The notes under the pieces: generated by a model | Database searches by the model: none | What the model was told of the DNA's origin: nothing | What the model saw: the letters and a program-made list of their open reading frames with translations, nothing else | Made by a program: the position numbers and the translations under genes | From: Methylomonas sp. AM2-LC | GTDB taxonomy: Bacteria; Pseudomonadota; Gammaproteobacteria; Methylococcales; Methylomonadaceae | NCBI RefSeq assembly: GCF_039904985.1 | Contig: NZ_CP157005.1 | Coordinates: 4,855,501 to 4,919,500, forward strand | DNA: 64,000 bases | Reading direction: 5' to 3' | Shown here: in pieces, positions 25,493-34,212 of the stretch | Position numbering within the stretch: position 1 is the first letter of the stretch | How the letters are laid out: each line of letters begins with the position of its first letter

Positions 25493-25629
25493 AAATACTG
25501 CCTGTTAAGTTTTAACCTAAAATATACCGTAAAACAATCCAAAATGGATAGGTCTTTCATTATATTTCATCTAGCCATTATGGTGCTATATTAACGCTCG
25601 TTTTTACAGATACAATTTGCATGTGATAT
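25493..25629. promoter_or_regulatory. Divergent resolvase/transposase intergenic region (probable res site)
   Basis: An AT-rich 137-bp space between divergently oriented tnpR and tnpA. In Tn3-family elements this is where res subsites and regulatory sequences lie. I could not mark individual subsites by eye. Confidence 0.5.
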
Positions 25630-28600
25630 ATGCTGACTAAAAGCGAAAGACTTAACATTCTATCCAGCCAGGAGCAATTCGCCTTGTATGGGCTGCCTGA
25701 TTTTGACGACAGTCAACGGATGGAATATTTTATCTTCACCGAACAGGAACTGGCACGGGTACTCGACCAACGCAGTGTGCATGCTCAAGTTTACTGCGCA
25801 TTGCAAATGGGTTATTTCAAGGCCAAACAGGCCTTCTTTCAATTTTCCTGGGATGAAGTGAAAGATGACTGTACTTTTATCCTGACACGCTACTTCAATG
25901 ATTTGGCCTTTCTTCCGATACCGATAACCAAGCATGAATATTACGCACAACGCGCGTTGATCGTTGACTTGTTTGGCTATCGGCTATGGGCGGCAGATTT
26001 TTTACCGGCACTTGTCGAACGAGCTACTCAGGTTGTCTCTCGCGATGTCACGCCCAGTTTTATCTTGGTTGAGCTTATCGCCTATTTAAATGATCAAAAG
26101 ATCGTTCGACCAGGCTATACGACGTTGCAGTCTCTCATCAGCGAAACACTGTCCAACGAACGTAAGCGGCTGGGCGTGTTACTCACTGAGATGCTAGACG
26201 ATTCAGCCAAAACGGCGCTCCAGCAACTTCTTGTGCGCGATGATACTTTGTCCGGATTGGCCGCTCTCAAACAAGACGCCAAACACTTTGGTTACCGCAT
26301 GATGGTTTTGGAGCGGCAGAAGCGCACCGCCTTGGAACCCTTATATCAACTGGCTAAAACGCTCTTGCCAAAATTGGAAATTTCTCAGCAAAACCTTAAC
26401 TATTACGCCAGTCTCGCGCATTTTTACACGATCTACGATCTTCGCCGCCTGAAGCAGGAACAGACCCATCTATACTTATTATGTTACGTCTGGCTTCGCT
26501 ATCGGCAACTGACTGATAATCTGGTTGACGCCTTGGGTTACCGAATGAAGCAGCTCGAAGACGACACCAAGCTCAAGGCTAACAAGCTTATCACCCAGCA
26601 TCTGGCTAATCGACAACCGGAAACCTCTCAGATTGGGCGCTTGTTGCTGATCTATGTCGATGAGCAGGTTATCGATGACACTTCTTTCGGCGAAGTCCGT
26701 CAGCAGGCCTTTGCCATCATGCCTAAAGATACATTACAAATCACTGGTCAACGCTTATGCGAGAAACCATTAAATAAAATGGAATTGCGCTGGCAAGTGG
26801 TGGAACAGTTGTCTGCTCATTGTCGCAAGCACTTGCGTCCGCTTTACTGCGCACTCGATTTTGCCAGTACGGTGCCGGATAACCCGTGGTTGGCGGCGCT
26901 AACTTTAATGAAGGGCTTGTTTGCCAAACAACAACGCTTGTCGCAGCAACCGATGAACGCGTGCATAGAAAAGACCGTCTCGCCGCGATTGCGACGCTAT
27001 CTGCTGACCATTGATGCGGAAGGGAAAGCCACAGGTGTGCAGGCTGACCGGTACGAATTTTGGATTTATAGGCAAATCAGGAAACGCTTCAAGTCAGGTG
27101 AACTCTACCTGACAGACAGCGTCCAGCATCAATGTTTCACGCATGAACTCGTTTCCCTGGAGAAGATGCCGGCTGTGCTCCAGCAATTAGACATTCCCTG
27201 GGTACGTCAGCCCATAGAAGCTCAACTTAAAGTCTTGAGCGATGAACTTCATAGTCTTTGGCTGGCATTTGACAGCGATCTCCGCCAAGGAAAGCTAAAA
27301 CACCTTGAATACGATAGTGAACTCAAAACACTCACATGGCATAAATACAAGGCCAGCAACGATAAAGCACTCCAGGAAAGTTTCTATAGCAAGCTGGGCT
27401 TTTGCAATATTGCCGATGTACTTCGTTTTGTTAATGAGCAATGTCACTTTTTGTCGGCAATGACACCGTTGCAGCCACGTTATGCTAAGCAAATCGCCGA
27501 CAAGGACAGTCTGTTTGCGGTCATCATGGCTCAAGCGATGAATTATGGCAATCTTAAAATGGCACAGACCAGCGATATTCCCTATCATATCTTGGAGACC
27601 ACGCATCAGCAATACTTACGGCGATCCACTCTGAAAAAAGCAAACGACGCTATCAGCAATGCTATCGCCGATCTTTCTATTTTTCCACATTACTCGTTCG
27701 ATCTAGGGGTATTGTACGGTGCCGTTGATGGGCAAAAACTTGGGGTCGAACACCCAACCATCAAAGCGCGGCATTCCAGAAAACATTTTGGCAAGGGGAA
27801 AGGCGTGGTGGCCTACACCATGCTATGTAACCATGTGCCCGTGAATGGCGGGCTGATCGGTGCCCATGAATATGAAGCCCATTTTGTTTTCGACATCTGG
27901 TACCAGAATACATCCGACATCGTGCCAATGGTGATTACTGGTGATATGCATAGCGTTAATAAGGCCAATTTCGCAATCACGCACTGGTTCGGATTGCGAT
28001 TCGAACCGCGCTTCACTAACCTTGAGACGCAATTGAAGAATCTATATTGTTGCGGCGATCCTATGAAATACGAGAAATGCCTGATCAAGCCGGTTGGGAG
28101 TATCGACTTACAAGCGGTTCAAGACGAAAAATCCAATATCGACCAGATCGTGGCCACTCTGGGGATCAAGGAAATGACTCAAAGTACGCTGATTCGGAAA
28201 TTATGTACCTACACGCAATCAAACCCAACCCGTAGCGCGGTCTTCGAGTTCGATAAGCTAATCCGCAGCATTTACACATTGCGATATTTGCGCGACCCAC
28301 AAATCGAGCGCAACTCGCATCGTTCGCAAAACCGGATCGAATCTTATCACCAACTGCGAGCAGCAATCGCGCAGGTTGGCGGCAAGAAGGAACTCACTGG
28401 CAGGACGGATCTGGATATTGAGGTCAGTAACGAATGTGGGCGGCTAATCGCAAATGCGATCATTTATTATAATTCCGCTATCCTGTCACGGATACTCGAC
28501 AAATATGAAGCATCCCCCAAACTGAAGATTTTGGCACTCATCAAGAAAGTCTCGCCTGCGGCCTGGCGGAATATTCATTTTAATGGCCATTATGCTTTCA

Positions 28601-28659
28601 GAGATAGCGGACAGAGTATAGACCTTGATGCAATTGTAGCTAAATTGGAGCTGGAATAA
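25630..28659 (+). CDS. tnpA: Tn3-family transposase
   Basis: A 1009-residue transposase of full family length. The catalytic triad is visible as D700 (GAVDGQK), D772 (ITGDMHSVNKANF) and E904 (NRIESYHQL), within the DDE_Tnp_Tn3 region; the N-terminal half is the usual DNA-binding domain (DUF4158-like). It starts at ATG 25630 and ends 61 bp before the right end of the element. It drives replicative transposition acting on the 30-bp terminal repeats. Confidence 0.95.
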   Translation: MLTKSERLNILSSQEQFALYGLPDFDDSQRMEYFIFTEQELARVLDQRSVHAQVYCALQMGYFKAKQAFFQFSWDEVKDDCTFILTRYFNDLAFLPIPITKHEYYAQRALIVDLFGYRLWAADFLPALVERATQVVSRDVTPSFILVELIAYLNDQKIVRPGYTTLQSLISETLSNERKRLGVLLTEMLDDSAKTALQQLLVRDDTLSGLAALKQDAKHFGYRMMVLERQKRTALEPLYQLAKTLLPKLEISQQNLNYYASLAHFYTIYDLRRLKQEQTHLYLLCYVWLRYRQLTDNLVDALGYRMKQLEDDTKLKANKLITQHLANRQPETSQIGRLLLIYVDEQVIDDTSFGEVRQQAFAIMPKDTLQITGQRLCEKPLNKMELRWQVVEQLSAHCRKHLRPLYCALDFASTVPDNPWLAALTLMKGLFAKQQRLSQQPMNACIEKTVSPRLRRYLLTIDAEGKATGVQADRYEFWIYRQIRKRFKSGELYLTDSVQHQCFTHELVSLEKMPAVLQQLDIPWVRQPIEAQLKVLSDELHSLWLAFDSDLRQGKLKHLEYDSELKTLTWHKYKASNDKALQESFYSKLGFCNIADVLRFVNEQCHFLSAMTPLQPRYAKQIADKDSLFAVIMAQAMNYGNLKMAQTSDIPYHILETTHQQYLRRSTLKKANDAISNAIADLSIFPHYSFDLGVLYGAVDGQKLGVEHPTIKARHSRKHFGKGKGVVAYTMLCNHVPVNGGLIGAHEYEAHFVFDIWYQNTSDIVPMVITGDMHSVNKANFAITHWFGLRFEPRFTNLETQLKNLYCCGDPMKYEKCLIKPVGSIDLQAVQDEKSNIDQIVATLGIKEMTQSTLIRKLCTYTQSNPTRSAVFEFDKLIRSIYTLRYLRDPQIERNSHRSQNRIESYHQLRAAIAQVGGKKELTGRTDLDIEVSNECGRLIANAIIYYNSAILSRILDKYEASPKLKILALIKKVSPAAWRNIHFNGHYAFRDSGQSIDLDAIVAKLELE

Positions 28660-28690
28660 TGGGGCTGTAACGCTTGAAAACGATTCGCCG

Positions 28691-28720
28691 GAATTTTCGG
28701 CGGTTTGGGCTTACACCCCC
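28691..28720 (-). repeat. Transposon right terminal inverted repeat
   Basis: Ends in GGGCTTACACCCCC and is the exact reverse complement of 21383-21412. The target copy GATAC follows at 28721-28725. Confidence 0.95.
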
Positions 28721-28725
28721 GATAC
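28721..28725. repeat. Target-site duplication GATAC, right copy
   Basis: Matches 21378-21382 exactly and directly follows the right terminal repeat. Confidence 0.95.
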
Positions 28726-29828
28726 GCGGGGCGGTTCGTGCCCATTTCGGAAGTGCAAATTTTAACGACGACCTCGTTACTAGCTATTTTGACAAGCTGA
28801 TTCAGGTGCCGCTGCGTGTGCCGAGACTTGGTGTCAATGAGGTTAAAGCTTACCTGGTTTTGTTATTTGCGGATTTGGCAGAACGCAGAAATGAGCTGGA
28901 ACCAGAGGTTCGACAACAGGCTCAGACAAAAATATTGGAAGCGGTGAAGAAATCCTGGTCTGGTGCTTTGACCCGCAAAACCATGTCAGAGGCATTTGGT
29001 GACGTAAAGGGCTTTACACAAAGAATTGATTTAGCTGATCAGCTAGCCCCCCTTCTCACAACTGCTGATCATATTGCAGGCAATCCTAGGCTTATCAAGC
29101 GATTTATGAATAACCTCATGATTCGGGAAACAGTTGCCAAGGCACAAGGTATGACAATTGCCTTCGAAGAACTGGTCAAACTTCAGTTATTCGAACGATG
29201 CGCATCACCTGCGGCCTTCGAGTTCCTAGTTAAGGCTGTTGGAGGAAGTGAAAACGGTAAGCCAACGTTCTTTAAAGAGATTGAAGAGGCTTTGGTCAAA
29301 GGAGAACCCGCCAAGGCACCAGACCCAAGCTGGGATGTATCTTTTATTGCGGACTGGCTGAAACTTTCCCCGCCTTTGGCAAACGTTGACCTTCGGCCGC
29401 TTCTATATTTGAGCAGAGACCGTGGCATTTCTCTTGCCAGCTTTGACGAGCTTTCTCCGGAAGGACGTGCGCTTCTGGATGCAATAATGGAAGCTAAAAG
29501 TTTGATGGAACCCTTGGTTAAGCAGTTGCAGTCTTTAGGGGAATCTGAAGCTGAACGGGTACTAACCCGCTTGATGAGGCGTGTTCGTTCAGACCAGTGG
29601 AGCAATGCCTCACTAACAAGATGCCTGCATGTCATCCGAGCATTTCCTCAACTTGGCTCACTTTTTGTTGGACTGCTCAGCGAGATTCCGGCTGCAAAAC
29701 GACCAGCTCCGTTAATTCCAAATATTAGGGATGAACCTTGGGCTAACGAACTTTTGGTTCATTGGGCGGCGGATACCAATTCGCCACAGCCTATCAAGAA
29801 TGCTCTAAAAGCACTTCAGGGGAAATAA
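28726..29828 (+). pseudogene. qatA: QatA, 3' part, separated by the transposon
   Basis: Encodes the C-terminal 367 residues of the KAP ATPase. It begins within RGAVRAHFG, the continuation of AADEQMIR in the 5' part, then NFNDDLVTSYFDKLIQVPLRVP, GNPRLIKRFMNN (KAP sensor region) and a helical C-terminus. An ATG-less frame reads in from the transposon end; any start here (for example 28674, TTG) would give a protein without Walker motifs. Base composition matches the 5' part, and qatB follows after 5 bp. Confidence 0.85.
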
Positions 29829-29833
29829 CAACA

Positions 29834-30685
29834 ATGGGTACTTCTACATCCAGTTCCGGTCCTGGTTCAGGTGTCCCATTTGACCCTCCTTGGCTCGACC
29901 AACTCGGAGGGGGTGATGCTGAGAATGCACAGGCTCCTGCCGATGATGGCGAGGAGGCGGGTCATAGCAACAATCCACCAACCCCAAACATCGAGCCAGC
30001 AGTGGGCATTGCTCCAGCTCGACGCTTTGCAAACGCCCGGCGTGAACTAGGAGCCTTCGCACGATCAGGTAGTCGGGAGGCATTGGGAAAAGCAATCGGT
30101 CATTACTCGCGTACAGGTATGGGCGGTGCGCGAAACACAGCGGCTAGACTGCGGACTTCAACACGATCCGCGGCTGGCCTCATCTCGTTACTGCAAACTG
30201 CCAGAGATGGTTCTGACCCAAGAATCAATCAGTGGGTATCTTCTCTGATAGCGCGTAACCCCTCTGCCCAAGACGTTATCAATGAAGTCATTCAGCAGGT
30301 AACGACCAGTGGTGGAAGCCTTGAGGAAGAGTCATGTAAGGACTCCATGGCTCAGGCGATGTCAGAATTAATGGAAATCCAACCAGACATTGATCTGCTG
30401 AATATGACTGATGGAAATATCTGGACCTTGGTCGAATTTTTTCTCTCTCACGAGGCATGTAGCCGTCTCCAACTCGACATTGGGCAGTTATTTGAAAGCT
30501 CGAAATTGGCTCCCAGAGAAGTGGTTGCTCGTATCAACGATATGCGCGATTACCTAAAAGCTGAGCTCTCTGCCCAAATGCGTTCGTTGAGGCAGGCAAA
30601 TGGTAACCCCTCATCTAGGCAGCTCGAATCTATGATGCAACAGGCCCTCCAAAATACTTTTTCCGTATACGAGGGGGCTTTATGA
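29834..30685 (+). CDS. qatB: QatB
   Basis: A 283-residue protein with a low-complexity, Gly/Ser/Pro-rich N-terminus (GTSTSSSGPGSGVPFDPPWLDQLGG) and a helical remainder (RRFANARRELGAFARSGSREALGKAIGHYSRTG). This matches the QatB partner of the QatABCD anti-phage system, whose biochemical role is not established. The ATG at 29834 lies 5 bp after qatA, and the stop overlaps the qatC ATG (ATGA). The identification rests mainly on the qatA-qatC-qatD context. Confidence 0.8.
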   Translation: MGTSTSSSGPGSGVPFDPPWLDQLGGGDAENAQAPADDGEEAGHSNNPPTPNIEPAVGIAPARRFANARRELGAFARSGSREALGKAIGHYSRTGMGGARNTAARLRTSTRSAAGLISLLQTARDGSDPRINQWVSSLIARNPSAQDVINEVIQQVTTSGGSLEEESCKDSMAQAMSELMEIQPDIDLLNMTDGNIWTLVEFFLSHEACSRLQLDIGQLFESSKLAPREVVARINDMRDYLKAELSAQMRSLRQANGNPSSRQLESMMQQALQNTFSVYEGAL

Positions 30686-31959
30686 CAAGAGTCGTATGCT
30701 CACCCGCAAATCTTCTTCCGGATATTATCGTTGAAGGAGTTGATTATTTCTCACTGTATTCGAACCCTGGCCGACCAGATATTGGCACGATAGCCCCTGG
30801 TTGGCCTGAGGATCTTTGCCGTATTGGTTTGACGCCTTCCGTTCGCGTTTGGGACTTTGTGTCTCTTTCCTTGGCAGTTGCTGCGGCTGATTTAACTTGC
30901 CTAAGATCACGAAGCTCAGACGGCTGGACACGAGTAATCGAACTTGATGTTCATCTGTATGACCCACTTCCATGGCTTACGCAGAAAACTGAATTGGAGT
31001 CTGCGTTCCGTTTTTTGACAGGTGATTTCTGGACAATAAACTTTCTTCCCGGAGGTAAAGCTCCTCCTCAGTCAATTGTTCCGCTTACGTACGATGCTGA
31101 CTGTGTCTAACTATTATCCGGTGGGGTTGATAGTCTTGTTGGTGCAATTGATCTCACGGCCAATGGTCGGCTCCCTTTATTTGTTTCACAAGTTGCTAGA
31201 GGGGATAAAAAAACTCAATCGAGATACGCACGGGAGTTGGGAGCGGAGAAACGCCACTTTCAGTGGAATCATCGTATCAAACTCACTCACGCATCCGAGC
31301 GTTCGACTCGGGGACGTTCAATAGTTTTTTTTGCATTCGCAGTCTTGGCTAGCAGTGCAATTCCTATTATTAACGATAATCCAGTAGAGATCTTTGTACC
31401 CGAGAATGGCTTCATCAGCCTAAACGTACCGCTTAGCCCAGGTAGATTGGGCAGCTTCAGCACCAAGACCACACATCCAGTTTTTCTTGCCCGATTACAG
31501 GCTATATGGGATGCAGTAGATATTTCTGTCATCCTACGCTCTCCTTACCAATTTGTAACTAAAGGGGAATTGTTAGCCAATTGTTCTGACCGGTCTGTTT
31601 TGCAACGGCTCGTTAGCGATTCGACGAGTTGCGGACGATTCGGGTATTACAATCAGACTCACTGCGGTCGATGCGTCCCTTGCTTGGTAAGGAGAGCATC
31701 TTTCATCCGAGCAGGGTTACCTGATTCGACGCCTAGATATTGCTTTGATAACTTGCGAGTTAATGGCAGAGAAACTGGAGCCAATGACATAGGAGCGGTT
31801 GCGATAGCATACATTCGTTCTCAGTCAATGGGCGTGCAGCACCTCTTTGGCGGAGCTTTAAGCTTTGCTGATATGGCAACTAGGCCACAGTATGAAGCTG
31901 TAATCCAACGCGGATTGGCTGAACTTGGGGTCCTCTTGCGACAACATAGAATTATTTGA
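30682..31959 (+). pseudogene. qatC: QatC (QueC-like) with in-frame stop
   Basis: A single continuous reading frame of 425 codons is interrupted by one TAA at 31108-31110 (codon 143), immediately before LLSGGVDSLVGAIDL. SGGVDS is the PP-loop ATP-binding motif of 7-cyano-7-deazaguanine synthase (QueC)-like enzymes. The later Zn-binding motif CGRCVPCLVRR and a Cys-rich neighbour are intact. No frameshift is needed: a single base change such as TTA or TAT to TAA explains the stop. Reinitiation at 31237 would lack the PP-loop. QatC is the QueC-like component of Qat. A sequencing error is possible. Confidence 0.85.
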
Positions 31960-32714
31960 TGGACTTGCATTGTCACCTCGACCTATATCCTGATGCGTTA
32001 AAGCTACTGCCTGAGGTGAGTAGGCGCAATAAATTTACGTTGGTCGTCACAACAAGCCCTCGGGCATGGATTGGAACCTCTCGAGTATTTGCGGGCTACG
32101 AAAATATCGAAGTAGCTTTAGGGCTTCATCCGGAGATTGTAGAGCGTAAGACTGCAGAACGAGAGCTGTTATTTTCTTCCGTTGCGCAAGCACGATTTGT
32201 TGGTGAAATTGGGTTAGATGGCTCACCTCGATTCAAGTCTTCCTTGCCCATTCAGGAAGACATTTTCAAAGGGGTTGTTGCTGAATGCGAGCGCCAGGGG
32301 GGGCGCGTGATGAGTCTGCATTCGCGTGGTGCAGCATCGCGTGTACTAGATATTCTCGAAAAGCATCCATCTGCGGGTTGGCCAATTCTTCACTGGTTTT
32401 CTGGTACCCCCCGAGAGTTACAGCGTGCCATTAGCATGGGCTGTTGGTTCAGCGTTGGACCCTCGATGCTCGCTGGTGCCAAAGGACGAGAACTATTGAG
32501 CAAGATGCCTTTTGATAGAGTCTTACCAGAGACTGATGGACCATTTGCGACAACGGAAGGCGTCCCCCTTATGCCGTGGAACGCGCTAGATATTGTTCCT
32601 GTCCTCGCCAGACTATTTATGATGAGCAATCAAGAGATTTCTTCACAACTCAAACTGAACTTGAAGCAGCTCCTTACAAAATCTTCAGAAGCTTTAAGCA
32701 ACGAAACAAGCTAA
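31959..32714 (+). CDS. qatD: QatD (TatD-like metal-dependent hydrolase)
   Basis: A 251-residue TatD-family nuclease. The metal ligands are visible: HCHLD near the N-terminus (H4, H6), GEIGLD (glutamate ~89), SLHSRG, ILHWFSG and PETDGPF. ATG 31959 overlaps the qatC stop (TGATG), so it belongs to the qat operon; a TTG at 31956 is an alternative. TatD proteins are 3' to 5' exonucleases. The gene is intact although qatA and qatC are broken, which suggests recent loss of the system. Confidence 0.88.
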   Translation: MDLHCHLDLYPDALKLLPEVSRRNKFTLVVTTSPRAWIGTSRVFAGYENIEVALGLHPEIVERKTAERELLFSSVAQARFVGEIGLDGSPRFKSSLPIQEDIFKGVVAECERQGGRVMSLHSRGAASRVLDILEKHPSAGWPILHWFSGTPRELQRAISMGCWFSVGPSMLAGAKGRELLSKMPFDRVLPETDGPFATTEGVPLMPWNALDIVPVLARLFMMSNQEISSQLKLNLKQLLTKSSEALSNETS

Positions 32715-33465
32715 TCGACTAAATTCAATTCTATAAGGAAATATTGCTGTGTTTTCAAAGTTGCTAGCACTCATTTTTCGTGGTGGGTAATATAAAGAAG
32801 CCCTTTGATTTATAAAAGCTTTTTTTGGTTGCCTGGTGGGAAAGTATCGAATTAAACTATTGATTTTTAAATATGTTTAATCGGATTGTGATTCCGGTTG
32901 TCGTGGGTTCGAGCCCCATCGTTCACCCCACCAAAATCAATTAGGTAGCAGTCTTTTTATGATGCCAATTAGCATATATAAACGAAGTACTGGCAAACGT
33001 TCAATCATTAGACATTAGACAGCGTTAAGTTTGACTTCATAAACGACCAATATTTCTGCTATTACATTGCTGGAACCTTTAGTCAACCAAGCACCTTTTT
33101 AGAATATTGACAACAACTTTGACGATAGCACTCCCTTCAACAAAGATAGGGTGAGTTTTTTTTATCTCCGAGCATGCCTGATTAGAATACCTTTGGCAAA
33201 TTCAAAAACATCAGAGTAAGTCTACTCTTTTGACAATCGCATACAGCAAAAATATGCAATTTCCATCTCTGATCTGACCTATAAATAATGCGGAAATCTC
33301 AAGCATAAGTCAGTAAACTCAATCTTCAGCGCGTGTTAGTTCGTTTTAATTGATAGCTTTTCACACGGAAGAGTTGGCGGTAATTCCACCCTTTGCCAGC
33401 ATGTATTATCAACACGGTTACAAGTAGCTTTTACTTGGCAACAAAGTGAATTTGGCCAATAAGGT
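32715..33465. other. Intergenic junction between the integrated element and probable chromosome
   Basis: Apart from the tRNA-His fragment at 32881-32933, these 750 AT-rich bases contain no convincing gene. They separate the defence island from the iron-uptake operon. Confidence 0.5.
32881..32933 (+). other. 3' fragment of tRNA-His gene, probable attachment site
   Basis: 53 bases match the 3' part of tRNA-His: an anticodon stem-loop with GTG anticodon (32888-32890) flanked by TCGGA/TCCGG, a T-arm with GTGGG-TTCGAGC, the 3' acceptor strand GTTCACC, discriminator C and encoded CCA. The D-arm and 5' acceptor strand are absent upstream, so it is not a complete tRNA. Such partial copies are left when integrases use a tRNA 3' end. 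The intact gene should lie at the other end of the element, outside this window. Confidence 0.85.
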
Positions 33466-34176
33466 CTAAGCCATAATTGACTGCATGACAAAAAATATTG
33501 CCAGACTCATTGAGCCAAGAGCCAAACTTACCCCAATCAGACGATTGCCATGCAATCGTGTCCACAACAATGTGCCAGTCACACTCAACAGTAACAGAGC
33601 GCCTGCAAAACTGTCGACGAGTAACACCCAGCCAATACTCATGCCAACACCTTTATGCAAATTGTTCAATGTAGTGAGAAAATTGGCGTTACCCTGTTTC
33701 ACACTGATGAAGGCGTTACCTTCCCAGTATTCGGCAGAGAGCATCCGCTGTGGGTTACGCACAATGATCTGCCAGTTTCCTGGCTGCTGAATTGATTGAT
33801 TGTTCCAGATTACGGTTTTTGGCGGTTCACTGCGAATTTTGGCCTGAAAAGTGTTAATCCCCAAGGACTCGCCCAACCAAGCAGCCATCGCTTTTGGATC
33901 GACTGGGCGCGGATCAGGCAGGGCCAGCAGGATTTCCTGCTGCTCCATTCTACCAATCGGAATTTTCAAAATATCGCGATGATTCAACAAAATACCTGTA
34001 ATGCCAAACAATAAACCCATCGCCGCCGCCCAAAGCCCGAACCAGGCATGGGTGCGGCGTAGCCATTTTAGAAATTCGCTGCGCGTTATTCGCTTCGGTA
34101 AAAACAGATAACCACCAACAGTTTTCTTGTGTGGACGACTGGGCAGTATTTGCAAATGTTTGGTAGAGGTATTCAT
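33466..34176 (-). CDS. PepSY-associated transmembrane protein
   Basis: A 236-residue inner-membrane protein with transmembrane segments at about residues 48-68 (FGLWAAAMGLLFGITGILL), 180-202 and 212-234, and a PepSY-like periplasmic part between them. RRTHAWFGLW near residue 40 is typical of PepSY_TM proteins linked to siderophore receptors, some of which act in ferric-siderophore reduction. It lies 36 bp after the TonB-dependent receptor in the same operon. Reductase activity is inferred from family, not shown. Confidence 0.8.
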   Translation of the reverse strand: MNTSTKHLQILPSRPHKKTVGGYLFLPKRITRSEFLKWLRRTHAWFGLWAAAMGLLFGITGILLNHRDILKIPIGRMEQQEILLALPDPRPVDPKAMAAWLGESLGINTFQAKIRSEPPKTVIWNNQSIQQPGNWQIIVRNPQRMLSAEYWEGNAFISVKQGNANFLTTLNNLHKGVGMSIGWVLLVDSFAGALLLLSVTGTLLWTRLHGNRLIGVSLALGSMSLAIFFVMQSIMA

Positions 34177-34212
34177 GAATAGCTTATGGGTTACTGAATA
34201 GTCGAAAATGGA

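Larger units (their letters stand above)
21383..28720. mobile_element. Tn3-family transposon carrying a diversity-generating retroelement
   Basis: A 7338-bp element with perfect 30-bp terminal inverted repeats and a 5-bp GATAC target duplication, inserted in qatA. It encodes a Tn3-type transposase and a resolvase, diverging from a shared 137-bp region. The left half is DGR cargo: RT, template repeat, Avd and target gene. Intact ends, duplicated target, intact transposase and exact restoration of the qatA frame on removal indicate a recent insertion. I do not recognise a named transposon. Confidence 0.95.

Noticed and set aside
28674..29828. Independent gene starting inside the transposon end
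   Set aside because: Its first residues are translated from the terminal repeat and the rest is the C-terminal half of QatA; no Walker motifs or proper start are present.
31076..31324. 82-codon overlapping frame in qatC
   Set aside because: It is a different frame over the qatC coding sequence; the true frame with SGGVDS and CGRCVPC continues through the stop.
32881..32933. Functional tRNA-His gene
   Set aside because: The D-arm and 5' acceptor strand are missing; the upstream sequence is AT-rich and cannot complete the cloverleaf.
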